NCBI GenBank assembly: GCA_030549175.1
Contig: JAUKUA010000009.1
Location: forward strand, 620,001-684,000
From: Lasiosphaeris hirsuta
Taxonomy: Eukaryota; Ascomycota; Sordariomycetes; Sordariales; Lasiosphaeriaceae
DNA: 64,000 bases
Reading direction: 5' to 3'
Shown here: positions 23,614-35,514 of the stretch, in pieces
How positions within the stretch are numbered: the stretch's first letter is position 1
Layout of the letters: each line of letters opens with the position of its first letter
Program-made: the position numbers and the translations under genes
The notes under the pieces: generated by a model
Databases searched by the model: none
Told to the model about the DNA's origin: nothing
Seen by the model: the letters and a program-made list of their open reading frames with translations, nothing else

Positions 23614-25622
23614 TTAGTGGACAAAAGACACGGGGCTGTTCAGTTTGCGTATGACTTTCGGTCATAATCCAAGAAATTGACCATGGCGTCCGGTGGCGTA
23701 TGATTAGCTTTTCTTTTGTTGTCATCCCCAGAGCTAGTTTTAAGTAAGGTAGATACCAAAACGTACCGGAAAAATGACAGAGTTAGCACATTGCTTTGTC
23801 ATTACGAATACTGTTTTGCCCGGTTTCTGTTTCTTTCTGTACGGCTTTGGGCTGCACCCTCCTTTTGCATAACTGCGCTGGCATGTCTTCGATCCCCCGC
23901 CGAACCGACTCCTGCGCCTCCAGTCCTTGTGCTTTATCTTGGGCCGTCTTTGGTACTTGTTCAGCAAGCCATCTATGCAAAATGCAGCGTGCATACAACA
24001 GCCGGCTTAGTTTGAAAGACCGGCCGGCATTTGATGCCGCCACCAACACACAACACGTGGCTACTTGATACCTGTTTGGATCTATCAAGCCCCCGCACCT
24101 TGATAATGACAGCGGCTAGCCCCGCACGTAGGCGTTTGAAGCCATGTCCTGCATGCAAGCGAGCCCAGACCTATAAGCGAGCAGCCAAGCACATGGGAGG
24201 TTAGTCATCCTGTTCATCTTGGCGGGAATCCTCGCTTGTAGTATGCACGTTATCGGTCGTCAAGGTCTCATCGACCATACACCTTCAATCCTACGCATGG
24301 TTCATGCAGTTACCAACCAATAACTTGTTTGTCGGGCTGCAAGCTTTCGGAAAGCCTTGTTCAAAACGCTCGCTTGAAGCACGCCTATCTGGGGCCAATA
24401 GTCCGCTCGCAGCCATTTACGGCCCTAGGTTGGAGGTTCTATCCGAAAGCCGGCGAGTGAGCGGTATTGAGTTTGCCGTCTACGGTGTGGTGTCCCCCAC
24501 TTAAACATGCTATGAGATAGTTGCTGAAATTGGTCATGTGATGGTCTACAAGGGCTGAAAGGCCGGGGGGAGGGTATGTGGATGTATAGTAGTGCAAATG
24601 GCGGTTGTGGTAGTGCACCGTGACGCTCTCAACATATATCGTCGTATAGGTCCCTATACAGGAGGTATTCTTTCTGCTAGCAGTAATGCTTCAACGTCCA
24701 TCCTTGGTGTCTAGAATTACAGGCATGGTGAAAACTGACCAGGAACCCTTGATACCGACAGACAAAGGGACCAATCGCTCTGCATTCCCCGATCCAGATA
24801 TTGCGTCTGCAGGCTAGAACATGTAAAGTAATGGGCGAAATGCTAACAGCATCCACAGTGTAAGCGCAGAAGCGGTGGCTAGCTAGGGGAGTTGACACGG
24901 TGCCTAGGTATCTAGGTACCGCCAAGCGCGAGATGGTGGGATCTGTTGCTCAATAGTGGGAAGCCATGATTTACTGTTTCCGTATTGCTATGACAATGCA
25001 TGGCGCTGTGACAAGTCGAATGTCATTTCGTCTATTGGTGGAATGATTGGCAACCGACCACGTACTTGTCAGATCCCTTTGACGTGATATGGAAGGCTGG
25101 ATTGCATGGAGACTACTGGGTACTTGTGTCTGGTTCGGTTCAACCCCGCAGGAGAAAGGGGAGTTGAGGGGGCAGGATGGAATGGTTGTAACATTGTATT
25201 TTGACCTCCATGAAGAGTCACTACGTACAGCTACTATCATTTAGGTCTCAGTAGTAGCTAGGTAGGTCAGGTAGGCGGGGGACAACAGAGATACGACACA
25301 ATATAAGGTAAAATTCGAAGAACAATAATAGCTTGCTTAGGTTCCTGGCTCTATCTAAAAGCTAAACTGCAAAGACCGTATCGTAGACTTTTCTACGCGC
25401 CTGCGCCTGGCCTGCCTCTATCCCGTGCGTCTTATTTCCAACCTTACGTTCTTAACCTGCTCACGTATGGAACATAAAAGAAAACCCTCAAAAGTGGAGA
25501 TCAAAGGTGCTGTAAGCAATGTTTTAATCTAAGTGTTCCCTCAACCCATTGTGCCATTCTCTACTTGCCACGTCTTTCGGACACATGGACATCCGCCTCT
25601 TCTGCTGGTGAGCGATGTAAAC
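23614..25622. other. Intergenic, no gene recognised
   Basis: Two kilobases without a supportable gene. A TGCCTAGGTATCTAGGTACC palindromic block lies at 24901-24920 and a TAGGTAGG-rich run at about 25257-25278. Small open frames overlap antisense to each other and lack domains. Confidence 0.5.
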
Positions 25623-26070
25623 CTAGTCGGGGCTGCAGAAAAGGCAGGCAATAGGTTCCTCGGGGCTAGCAACAAACCGGGCATCGCCCGCAAACACGTC
25701 GGCGACTTTAGTGTTAAGGTCGCATTCAATCAGGTCGCTCGCCTTACGGGCGCTGAATAGGGAGCAAACCCCAGCAACAAGCTCGACAGCGCCTATAGTA
25801 AAGCCAAAAGCAATGCTGTTGAAACCCTCAAAGACTTGGAGTCTTTGCCCAACCTCCGATCCCGCTGGGAAGACCTGGCCGAGATACACAGCTTCCTGTC
25901 GTGCCTTGGGTAATTGGAGGTTAGCATGGAGAAACTGAAGGGATAGGAGAAGGAACTGAAAGTTTAAATACATCGATTTTGGCTGCCTCAATCATGTCGG
26001 CAGAGGGCAAGGCGGCACCATAGGCAGTGGCTGCAACCATGAATGTTGCAACAATGGGAGCAATCTTCAT
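25623..26070 (-). CDS. Small secreted protein, unknown function (effector candidate)
   Basis: Two exons, 25972-26070 and 25623-25904, with a 67-bp intron (donor GTATTT, branch GCTAACC, acceptor CAAG); both ends are phase 0, giving 126 aa. Residues 1-20 form a clear signal peptide (MKIAPIVATFMVAATAYGAA). The mature protein of ~105 residues begins with a short charged segment, has a glycine- and phenylalanine-rich centre (FEGFNSIAFGFTIGAVELV) and four cysteines in its last 50 residues, the final two as CLFC. A TATA box at 26255-26262 is well placed upstream. I recognise no family. Without the intron the frame would stop after about 50 residues, so the spliced form is preferred. Confidence 0.65.
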
Positions 26071-26254
26071 CTTGGCAAATTGAATAATTGGCGATGAAGA
26101 GATAAAATGACTAGTGATTAGGCTGGTGCAGTGGTCCTACTTAATCTCTTTTCGCTTGTGAGGGTTGTAGTTTGCTGAGAAGTCAGGTTGATTCAGCTGT
26201 GTATGATGTCGAGTGGAGAGCGGAGTTGCAATGTGAGACGAGGTGCCGACCTTG

Positions 26255-26262
26255 CATTTATA
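26255..26262 (-). promoter_or_regulatory. TATA box for the small secreted protein gene
   Basis: TATAAATG on the minus strand, about 185 bp upstream of the ATG at 26070. No other core-promoter element is evident. Confidence 0.45.
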
Positions 26263-27531
26263 CGTGATATAGTATCTATTTATTTGATTCAGTTATAGCA
26301 TGCGGGTTTGCTTGGTCATGTAAGCGCGAAGTGTTTGCAAAAGCGCAGGTTCCTGCTCTAGCACTTCGAAGTTCCAATCACCGCGGCTTACTTTAGTCGG
26401 GCTTTGCAGTGAGACCGGCGGGTTTTCTGAGTCGACAGGAACAAGTTCGAATTTGCATTTTCTTTCAAGTAATGCTGAAATCCAGAAGACTGTTCGTTTT
26501 TATCAGCTAAGCACGCGTACCTCCTTGGCGTTATCGTAACCTCAGTAAGCTCGTAAAGAGCCCGGCCATTGAACTACTTTTTGGCAAACACAATTCCACT
26601 CCAGCGAGTCTTGGCATCAGCATCACTAGGTGTCAAACCGTCCCAGCTGCTCATCCATCTTCCATATCTCTCGTCAGCGGTATTAGCAACAAAGTCTTCC
26701 GAGATAAAAATAAATTTGTATTACGGCCTGCTATGTTCTGTGGCCCAATTGATGGTAGATTGGATGTAGTTATGGCTCTTACAAGGGCCCATGCGTGTCG
26801 TGACTACACCTTGCGGCTTGGTTTGAGGTGGCGGGGTGGGGGTTGAGTCACTTTTTCTCGGTGACGCGACTATACGCTAATAATATCTGGTAATCTACTC
26901 GTGGTTGTTAGTTCCAGGACTACAAACTGACTACCTTATCTACCTAACTTGGGCTCACTGAGAAGATTCCCCCACCCTCCTGGGTTGGCAGCCATTGCTA
27001 AGTGCTAGTCTCGAAGCACTTATGGGTTCCCCAGTAGCAGTTGCTATGATAGCTTTAGATAAACTGGGAGGTGTTGTTCAGGTATATTGGTATCTTTGTC
27101 AGAAGTGGGGAACCGTGCACCGACTTCGTTGGTGGTATTTTTATCGCTTGTCGTAATGTGGCGTCTCAAAGGGGAAGACCCAGCTTTCCCGTTACCTGTC
27201 ATTCTGGCTTAAAGCCACTAGTTGCTCGCAGTGGATGCCATGGAACACCCTGCTACGTAGGGTATTGAGTGATTCTACTATGACAAATAGCCACGTGGAA
27301 GCTTCCGTCGCATAGGTATCTTACCTGGGAGGCGACTTGGGTATGGTCTATATTTTGAAATTTTGATAGAGTCATCCGGAATACCGAGTAAAACTCATGG
27401 CCTAATGTTTTGGTTGTGTTTCTGAGACTTCGACGTCAATACCGGTAGGCAACCCGAACTACACCTTGCTCCCAAAGCAAGCAACCTATTCGCTCCACCT
27501 GCTTTGTACTTCCGTGCCCCCCTCTCCCAGG
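26263..27531. other. Intergenic, no gene recognised
   Basis: AT-richer than the flanks. Open frames are short and featureless. It contains the promoter of the small secreted protein at one side and the 3' flank of the first HET gene at the other. Confidence 0.5.
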
Positions 27532-29580
27532 CTAGCATAGTGTGATCATATCCCACGGAAGATCGCCCAGTCTGCCCTGCATCTCGCCATCCATTTGACC
27601 ATGAATGTATGCGCTCCCAACTACACGGTACGCACGTCTTGGTCTTGCGGGAAGAGGGTTTTCGGGACGCAACAGGCAAGGAAATCGACAACCTCTGAAA
27701 ACCGCTACACAATCGCCCACCAGAGCGGCTTCAGGGACAAGTCCGATTTGACATTCGGAAAATTTTGCAAACTGCCTATGTGCCGTGCTGGTCCTCAGCT
27801 GTTCCTCCATGGGCGGATTAGGAGCAATGCCACCCCGTCGGGTTCTCATCGCTTGCGTACCGGCAATACAATCCCACTCTTTGAACCGGGTTTTCATGCT
27901 ACCAAGCGAAGTCTCCGTAATGTCCTGTGGAGGCAAGTCGTCACGGAGTTTGTGTGTCGCTGGATCCACCCAACAAATCTCGTGGTTGGTGTCTCTTCTT
28001 AAGCTCCCTCCCATTCGATAGAAGGAGAGATGGTTTGATGCAATCCAGACATCGGCACGTGCCGTTCTGCAGAAGTCGAGCCATTTCGTTTCGGGGGCAT
28101 GGGCTTGAACAAACTGCATCCACCCAAACAACAGCTCCCACAAATCCTTTCCGCTAAACTCAGTACCCCCAAGTGCATCAATGCTATCCAAGATAAGACC
28201 TTCCACATCCATTCGCCCAACATCGTCGTCAAAGAACGATATCTTGCATGTGGTTGCCATGCCTGTGTAGTATGATTGAAGGGCTCTGATCTGGCTAGCG
28301 CTCTCGGGATAGCCATCTTCGATCGACCAATCGGGGCACCACGAGGGAAGGGCGTTGCTGGGCAGTGCACCGGCGATGGCGAGTATGTCGAGCGAGCATG
28401 AATGTTGTATTATCGTCCTTGCTGTCTTGATGTAAACTTTCTCAACAGATTCTCCATAGTCTGGGTAGATCAGCATGGCCTTGGGGTCCAGTTTCAGCAG
28501 GGGTAATAGAGAGTAGACCTTGTCTCGGCGATCTGTAGCAGATCGGGGGTGATAAACATGCATATATTCTAATAGCATGCTAGACAGCTCTCCGCCCTTG
28601 TCGCCGCCGTCTGCGCGCGTGTTTTTGGGATCGTGCATCTCAGAGTACATGCGGCGTGTCTTCTGAACTTGCTCAGCCTGCCTTATCAGGCGTAGAACAG
28701 CTGATGCATACCCTGGTGGGGCATCGTTTCTGAGATATGGCGTGCAGCAGTCATTCACATGTGCGTGTAAGGTGTTGACAGCCTCGAGGATGAGACCCCA
28801 TGGGGCAGCGACCGTGCGGAAGAAAATGACAGGCTCTTTTCCCACGACGCTTTCCTGGATCGTCCAGACTCTTGACCACCACGCAGCCTGGTTGAAGTTG
28901 TCAAGGGTAGCCACGAGGGTCTCCCATGGGTACTCAGGACTATCGGCTTCCAGCCGGCGGCCCCAGAGTGGCACTTTTGAGAGGTGGTCGTTTATCTTCA
29001 AGGAGCATGCCCCCTTCAAAAAGTCAAACAACACTGACGCCTCTTGATCCGGACGTGAAAGGCTTGGTGCCGTGCTCCAGGTTTGGTCGGTCAGCCCCAT
29101 GTTGGACACTGTTTCAGATTGGTTCTGGTGGTGATTGTATATCCTGAAGCTCGAAGCCTCCATCGAGAGAACCCGGGCTTCGTAGTCATCGTCCATCAGA
29201 TCAATACCGGAGCCGAGAAAAGCAAAGACAGCGGCAGCAGATGAGTAAATGCTGTCCATGAAACTGACTTGGGCGGAGCGCTCGGCAATATCGTTCTGAT
29301 TGATGCATAAGGCGTCAACCCACAAAGGCATCTGCCAACTCGCCCGGCGGTAGTAGCGAAGTGCCGTGTCTAAGCTGCGCCCGATGCTGACCAGTTGACC
29401 GCCAATCCGGATTGAAGTTTGGGCAATAGTCTGCGTTCCCCAGACGTATGACAAGGCGGCAAAGGTTGGTTGCGTGCTAAGAGAGACAGTTCGTATGTCG
29501 CAGGAGATATCCGCCGCCCAGCTGTTTTGGTCAACGTAGAGAAGGCGGACCTCGTGGAGCTGTAGACGATTGGAGTACAT
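27532..29580 (-). CDS. HET-domain protein (heterokaryon incompatibility type)
   Basis: Single exon. The first ATG in frame is at 29578-29580 (MYSNRLQLHEVRLL), giving 682 aa; the frame stays open to 29682 but only with non-ATG codons. The HET domain occupies roughly residues 40-250, with its hallmark motifs FAALSYVWG, LWVDALCINQND and RVWTIQES. The remaining ~430 residues include DRRDKVYSLLPLL and LPSWCPDWS, both typical of the C-terminal half of this family, and end with a GDCVAVFRGCRFPCLLRP segment. HET proteins trigger cell death when incompatible fungal individuals fuse, and the domain is distantly related to TIR domains. The frame is intact. It is divergently oriented to another HET gene. 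Confidence 0.92.
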   Translation of the reverse strand: MYSNRLQLHEVRLLYVDQNSWAADISCDIRTVSLSTQPTFAALSYVWGTQTIAQTSIRIGGQLVSIGRSLDTALRYYRRASWQMPLWVDALCINQNDIAERSAQVSFMDSIYSSAAAVFAFLGSGIDLMDDDYEARVLSMEASSFRIYNHHQNQSETVSNMGLTDQTWSTAPSLSRPDQEASVLFDFLKGACSLKINDHLSKVPLWGRRLEADSPEYPWETLVATLDNFNQAAWWSRVWTIQESVVGKEPVIFFRTVAAPWGLILEAVNTLHAHVNDCCTPYLRNDAPPGYASAVLRLIRQAEQVQKTRRMYSEMHDPKNTRADGGDKGGELSSMLLEYMHVYHPRSATDRRDKVYSLLPLLKLDPKAMLIYPDYGESVEKVYIKTARTIIQHSCSLDILAIAGALPSNALPSWCPDWSIEDGYPESASQIRALQSYYTGMATTCKISFFDDDVGRMDVEGLILDSIDALGGTEFSGKDLWELLFGWMQFVQAHAPETKWLDFCRTARADVWIASNHLSFYRMGGSLRRDTNHEICWVDPATHKLRDDLPPQDITETSLGSMKTRFKEWDCIAGTQAMRTRRGGIAPNPPMEEQLRTSTAHRQFAKFSECQIGLVPEAALVGDCVAVFRGCRFPCLLRPENPLPARPRRAYRVVGSAYIHGQMDGEMQGRLGDLPWDMITLC

Positions 29581-29932
29581 GGCCTGTTGTGCTATTTCAA
29601 TACGTCTTACTTGGTTGAGGTGGAAGGGTCTGCAGCTGCTGACCTGAGGAATTGACAAGAAAATGTGGTCCAAACTTCTCAAGTAGCTTGGTCATGTTGG
29701 TGCCTTACCTAATGTCAGATTCCCACAGTTTTTCCCTGGCCAAACAAGGGTACTGGTGGCTATTTGCGGGAAGAATACCCACAGCCACAACGTCGACCAA
29801 TAGAGGAAAAGCAAGGGGCTTGGATGGTTGTTGGGAGTTGGGAGGATCCAGCATCCCCTCACGAGAAATAATGCTGACCTACGAGGGTGAGCAACGTCAA
29901 CCAAAGCTTCGCAAAACACAGATAAAGATATC
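29581..29932. promoter_or_regulatory. Shared divergent promoter region of two HET genes
   Basis: 352 bp separate the start codons of the minus-strand HET gene (29580) and the plus-strand HET gene (29933). Both promoters must lie here or overlap the neighbouring 5' ends, so the pair could be co-regulated. No clear TATA box was identified for either gene. Confidence 0.55.
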
Positions 29933-32521
29933 ATGGCCTCTGGAAATTTTGATCCCGGCGACATCAAACTTGCGCCAAGTGACCGCTTTGAGTCGTCGGC
30001 GCCCGACGGCACTATTGTCCCCCTGAACAAGCTCTGCGTGCCCTGCTCCGCATTCATCAGCAGCTCCGCCCTTCTTCAGAAGCTGGTGCGAGGGAGTACC
30101 ATCAAAATCGAAGCCTCCGAGGTTGGCGCGGTTGGCTCCCCCGACCAACTGAAGACAGGCTATCATAGTGGGCAATGTCATCTTTGCGCCCTGCTCTGGG
30201 ACCGTGCTGGAGGACACTTGCTTGACCCAAGCAGATCGGCGAGATGCATGGACTATGGAGCGCCAGTGGCTGTCGAGATCGAAGCTCGCGATGATGAGAA
30301 GCAAATGGCCATCACCGCTGCCATCGAAGAGGACCGAGCCAGGAAGCTTTGGGCGAAGTTCGGTCCGACGCCAACCATGTGAGCCCTTCAGATGTGACAT
30401 CATTCCTCTTTACTGCTCAATGTTGCAACTAACTGAGGATAGGTCTGAGGCAGGGCATATCCATTTGCGGATCCCAGTGCTCAATAGGGACGTATACGCC
30501 GAATTACATATTCACCGATCATCTCGTGAGTTCAAACTACATCTCGCAGAGACCGAACCCACAGCAGTGCTCGGGAGTAACCTTTTCATCGAGACCCCAA
30601 CCTCAACCGGGAGGCTCTGGGAAAAACTTCGATATCAATCTCATCAAGGCATGAGCGAAATTTCGAGCACATCAAGAACTGGCGGCTTCAGTGTTCCCAG
30701 ACTCACACAAAATGCCGCGAATTCTCGGGACTAATAGCCCCCGGCGGGCAGTTGCCGTCAAGACTACTCGATGTCACCGGCAATAAAGTGAAACTTGAAT
30801 GTCAGGTACAGAACCTGCCGCCGGGGGTGCAGTATGCAACACTCAGCCACATGTGGGGCGATCCATCGGCCTCACCGCTTCGTTTGATACAGGCGACGCT
30901 GGAGCAATTCACATCCGACATACCCCTTGCGGGACTTCCGGAGAAGTATGTCGACGCCATCCGAGTCACAAGAGCGCTGGGGTTTTGTTATGTTTGGATC
31001 GACTCTTTGTGCATCATTCAAGATTCGAGAGAGGATTGGGAAACGGAAGCACTCAAGATGGCAGCAGTATATGGCCGAACGGCTTGCAACATCTCGTATA
31101 CTTTTCCCCCTGGGTCGGAGCCCTCGGGAAACCATCTCCGAGATCCCAGGGTTCACCTGCCCTGTCAAGCCAGCTTGCCGCCCAAGGGCCGCGCAGCCGC
31201 TAAAGCCACAGTGATGGATTCGCTTGTGATCCAGCATCGTAGCGGCTACCTCCGCCCCCCCTGGTCGCCCACCATGTATAAGAACGTCTGGCCGCTGCTC
31301 AGACGCGGTTGGGTTTATCAGGAGCGGCTACTTTGCCCTCGTACCGTGTACTACGGCCAAGACAGGCTTCTCTGGGAATGCTGCGAGGGAATTAGCGATG
31401 AGTTTTACGGGCCCATGACGATCGTCCCCGGATCGAAAGTACACTTTCATCGCATAATCACAGGCATCTCCGGATCATCAAGAGCCAGCAGTAACGATGC
31501 AACAACTCGCCAAGATCAACCGGATTCCGCTGTCCAAAGCTCCCCAACTGGCTCGTCCCCGACTACAACCCGAAGCGATGCGGACTCAAGCACAGCAGAA
31601 ACGCAGTGGGGACCGTTGGTAAGGGACTACCGTGGAGCCAGCCTAACGTTTGAAAGTGACCGTGGCATTGCTTTTGCCGGCATTGCTCGAGCTATCCAGG
31701 CCCAGGGCCACTTGACTTACCTGGCCGGTCTTTGGAGGGAGCTCTTCGCCTACGACTTGCTCTGGACGGTCAGCCCCCTGCCAACCAACCCCGGCGAGTT
31801 CCGCCGCAAACAAGCCGAATCGAAACCGGCGCCCAGCTGGTCGTGGTTCTCTGTCCCAGTCCACACCTCCCCGCTGGGCACTGATATCCTCGACTTCCCC
31901 TTTCGCACGACAATGCAGACCTACAAAAGGTTTGCCGTATATCACGCCACCGTGATTTCTTTTGACCACCCAAGGCTGGAGACGGCTCCCGACGCACTCC
32001 TGCACGACTTTGCTGATATGAGTGTCACGCTCCGGACGAGGAGGATCCCCTGCACTTTCAAGTGGTGGGATGCCTATCTGTACGTGCTGCCTTTTGGGGA
32101 GCTAAAGTGGATGTTGGGAGCGAAGAAGAACTGGATTCCGTCGACCAACGAGTGGGTGTCGCCGAGAGTGTTAAAGTATGCCCATGACGACCCGCTGTTG
32201 GGCCAAGGAGACAAGCTGCCCGAGGGTGCATGTATGCTCCTGACTGTTGAGCATGGGTGGCACCATGACACACTGGCACCATCGAAAGAGTATAAATACA
32301 CGCACAGGGATGCAAGTGGCAAAATCCCGGCGTCTTGGAAAACGTCATACCAATACTCGGGGATTGTAGTCGTTCCGGCTGAGAGCCAGCGGTATGGAAA
32401 TGGCTGCTGGCGACGGATAGGCGCTTTCACATATGGATATGGTGATGACATTACAGGACAGTCCTTCATAACTCCGTTTGAGCATGGTGGGGCGATCGAG
32501 GAGGAACTCGTGTTGATCTAG
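29933..32521 (+). CDS. HET-domain protein, divergent partner; one exon join unresolved
   Basis: Exon 1 is 29933-30378. An intron at 30379-30442 (GTGAGC, branch CTAAC, acceptor ATAG) joins in frame to an exon starting at 30443. Between about 30565 and 30660 the reading frame changes from frame 3 to frame 2 with no acceptable splice pair, so there is either an intron I could not place or a frameshift. The rest, to the stop at 32519-32521, is one long frame. The N-terminal part has paired CxxC motifs (CVPC, CHLC) and a family-typical HIKNWRLQCSQTHTKC segment. The HET domain follows with YATLSHMWG, YVWIDSLCIIQDS and RRGWVYQERLL. A Ser/Thr-rich insert lies near 31470-31600. This is the subfamily with the RGW(V/T)xQExLL block. 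Its predicted role is non-self recognition and induced cell death. Confidence 0.8.
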
Positions 32522-33145
32522 GAGAAGATTATTTCGGTCTGACTAGGGGAATAGCAGTAGTTTGGCATGAGTTGGAGATGCATGTGAGGAAGCTGTGCGA
32601 TCCAAGTCGAAGATGAAGAGATGATAACGTTATAAAAGAAGCAATACCGGATAAGTACCACACATGCATAATATGCAACTATCCAATAGCCAAATTGCAT
32701 TGCAGTGTGACCCCCCGGGTTGCGCGGTCAGCTGATCAGCACGGTCCAGGTCGGTGACACAAGCACCGCACGTGGCCGCCCTTCGCTGGTTGTCGTTCCG
32801 ACTGCCGCTGTTTCCCGTCTCGGCCTTGACATCATCTCACCTCGTCCCCAACCCGAACCCAACTTGAACTCTATCGACGCGTTCTATTCCATCACCCGCC
32901 TCGTCTATCCATCGCTGGGCCTCAACATCTGCACCTACTTGCACACGTTCACCGCCAGCCCGGAGCGACGCATTGGCGCTGCCATTCCAATTGCCTTCCA
33001 GTTGACGCTCATCTGCGGCGCCCCGGTCGCAGTCGCAGTCACACGTGCTTGCGTGTCGCTCTGAGTCGGAACCGAATTGCACTGCACTCACTGCACTCAC
33101 TGCACTCTTGCTTCTGCTGGCCAGAGCAACCAGCCCAACTTCGCC
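32522..33145. other. Intergenic region and 5' leader of the M13 peptidase gene
   Basis: No gene is seen. Three perfect 9-bp ACTGCACTC units lie at 33081-33107, just before the peptidase ATG, probably within its 5' untranslated leader. Confidence 0.55.
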
Positions 33146-35514
33146 ATGTCGGAAAAAACAGCCCTCCATGGGCTGAACGGAGATGCACACCAAAGACAGG
33201 CCGCTGCCAGCGCAGATTCGGACTCGACTCGAAAGCCTGGACGCCGATCATGGCCTCTGCGTGTGACCATGACGGCCCTCCTTGCTGGCGCCCTCCTCCA
33301 CAGCTGCTCCCGCCTCATGGCCAGCCCTCCGCCTGCTCAGCTTCGCGTTGTTGACAACTTGAAGGCAGACGATGCAGACATTTGCTTGACGCCCGCCTGC
33401 ATCCATGCGGCCTCCGAGATTCTCTACAATCTCTCTCCCAATTACCAGGACCTCGATCCCTGCACTGACTTTGAGGAGCTGGTCTGCGGCGGCTGGAGGG
33501 ATCGCCATGACCTGCGCCCCGACCAGGGCGACGCCTTCACAGGCACCATCATGTCTGAGAACTCGCAGCTGCTGCTCCGCCACATCCTCGAGGCCCCGTA
33601 TCCCAACGCCTCCCGCGTGCGTTCCCACACATCTCCGTTCAAGTTGCCGGTAGACGTTACTAATACTAACTGGTGCCCTAGCATTCTTTTTTCTCGCCCA
33701 TGCAGCTTGTCACCTCGGGTCGCTCAGCCGATGTGGCCAATTTTGAGAAGCTTACATCCGCGTATAACGCATGCCTCGACGAACCCACCATCCAGAAAAT
33801 CGGCATCAGCCCTCTTTCCGATATTGTTAACCAGATCGAAAAGGCATTCGCCCGAGCCCGCGGCTCCGGCAATGCACTGGCCGACGCCGTCTTGCTCCTT
33901 GCCAAATATGGCATCTCGGCCCTCGTCTCACCCGGTGCAGGCGCCGATGAGACAAACCCCGACGTGGTCGTTGTGTCCGTGTCGCCGCCCTGGCGAATTG
34001 GCTTGCCGTCCAAGGAGCGGTATGAGGACGATGCACTTGTCAAAAAGTACCAAGGCGTCCTTGTCTCGGTTCTCTCTCTTCTTGCCCCTGACGTGAGCAA
34101 GGATGTGCTAGCCAAGGTTGTCGACTTGGAGAAGAAGCTCGCCGCTGCATCCCCGTCGACCGAAGAGAGAGAGGATGTGACCAAGTCCTACAACCCCATG
34201 TCCCTTGAAGACGCCTCGGCATTGACGCCCAAGATCAACCTGACGAGTATCATCTCTGATCTTTCGGCCGGTCAGGATGTGACTCGCATCATTGTCACTT
34301 CGCCCAAGTACCTGAAAGAGCTGCAGACCATTCTTGATGACACCGAAGAGGCTGTTTTGCAGAGCTACTTTGTCTGGAAGACGGTCCAGGCACTGTACTC
34401 CTATGTCGATTCTCCCGTCGTCAAGCCGTACAAGGGCTTTGTCAACGAGCTTGCTGGCAAGGACCCCGAGTCGGAGCCTGAGCGCTGGCGCACCTGCATT
34501 GACCACGTCGACGAAGGCCTTGGCTGGATTCTCTCCCGCTTCTTCGTTGAGAAAGCATTTTCGGCTGCAGCCAAGGACTTTGGCGACCTGATCGTCTTGG
34601 ACATCAAGGATCAGTTCATCCAGAAGCTCAAGGCGACCGAGTGGATGAGCGACGAAACAACATCCAAGGCTGTTGAGAAGGTGCACAACATCGTGCAGAA
34701 GATTGGCTATCCGACCATTAGCCCCAACATCATGGACCCGGAAAGCCTCGAGTCCTTCTATCAGACCGTCAACATCAGCACCGAGGCATACTTCAGTAAC
34801 GCCCTCTCTATGAGCGCTTTTGCTGTCGCCGATGAGTGGTCCGGCCTCGGCAAGCCCGTCGACCGCAACCAGTGGGGCATGACGGCGAACACCGTCAATG
34901 CTTACTACAATCCTCCTGGAAATGAGATTGTATTCCCAGCTGGCATCATGCAGTTTCCGGTCTTTGACGTCAATGTGCCTGCCTACATGTCCTACGGCGC
35001 TTTTGGGTCGGTTGCGGGCCACGAGCTCTCGCATGCCTTTGACTCAACCGGCCGGCACTTTGATCAGGCCGGGAACTTCACCGACTGGTGGGACGAGAGC
35101 ACTGTCAAGGCCTTTGAGAAGCGAGCCGAGTGTTTTGTCGAACAGTATGCCAACTACACCGTCCCCGGACTTGATGGTAAGCCCATCCATGTCAACGGCC
35201 GGCTGACGCTGGGAGAGAACATTGCCGACGCTGGTGGGCTTTCGGCATCCTTCAAGGCCTGGTCGCTCCGCGCCGCCGAGAAGCCCAACGCCCACCTGCC
35301 TGGGCTGGGCCACTTCACGCAGAGCCAGCTCTTCTTTGTGAGCTATTCCAACTGGTGGTGCGGCAAGTCGCGCCCGGACACGGCCGTCAACCGCATCTAC
35401 ACCGATCCCCACGCCCCCAAGTTTGCGAGAATCCTGGGAACAATGGCCAACAGCCGTGAGTTTAGGGAAAGCTTCCAGTGCCAGAGCAAGGAACCAACCT
35501 GCGAGCTGTGGTAG
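33146..35514 (+). CDS. M13 (neprilysin-type) zinc metallopeptidase
   Basis: Exons 33146-33616 and 33682-35514; the 65-bp intron has a perfect TACTAAC branch point and both ends are phase 0. The product is 767 aa, about the size of other M13 enzymes. A short basic cytosolic N-terminus precedes a hydrophobic stretch (VTMTALLAGALLHSCS, about residues 38-56), suggesting a type II membrane anchor or uncleaved signal. The luminal part starts with the M13 N-domain pattern (DPCTDFEELVCGGW). The catalytic site is GHELSHAFD (His604, Glu605, His608), with the third zinc ligand in GENIADAGG (Glu669). NAYYNPPGNEIVFPAGI is the usual substrate-binding strand and the protein ends in the conserved C-x-x-W (CELW). 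It cleaves peptides outside the cytosol; natural substrates in fungi are unknown. Confidence 0.93.

Noticed and set aside
32720..33064. 114-residue + strand frame before the M13 gene
   Set aside because: No domain; better explained as promoter and 5' leader of the peptidase.
34108..35034. 308-residue minus-strand frame
   Set aside because: Antisense to the M13 peptidase, whose HELSH and GENIADAGG motifs fix the coding strand.
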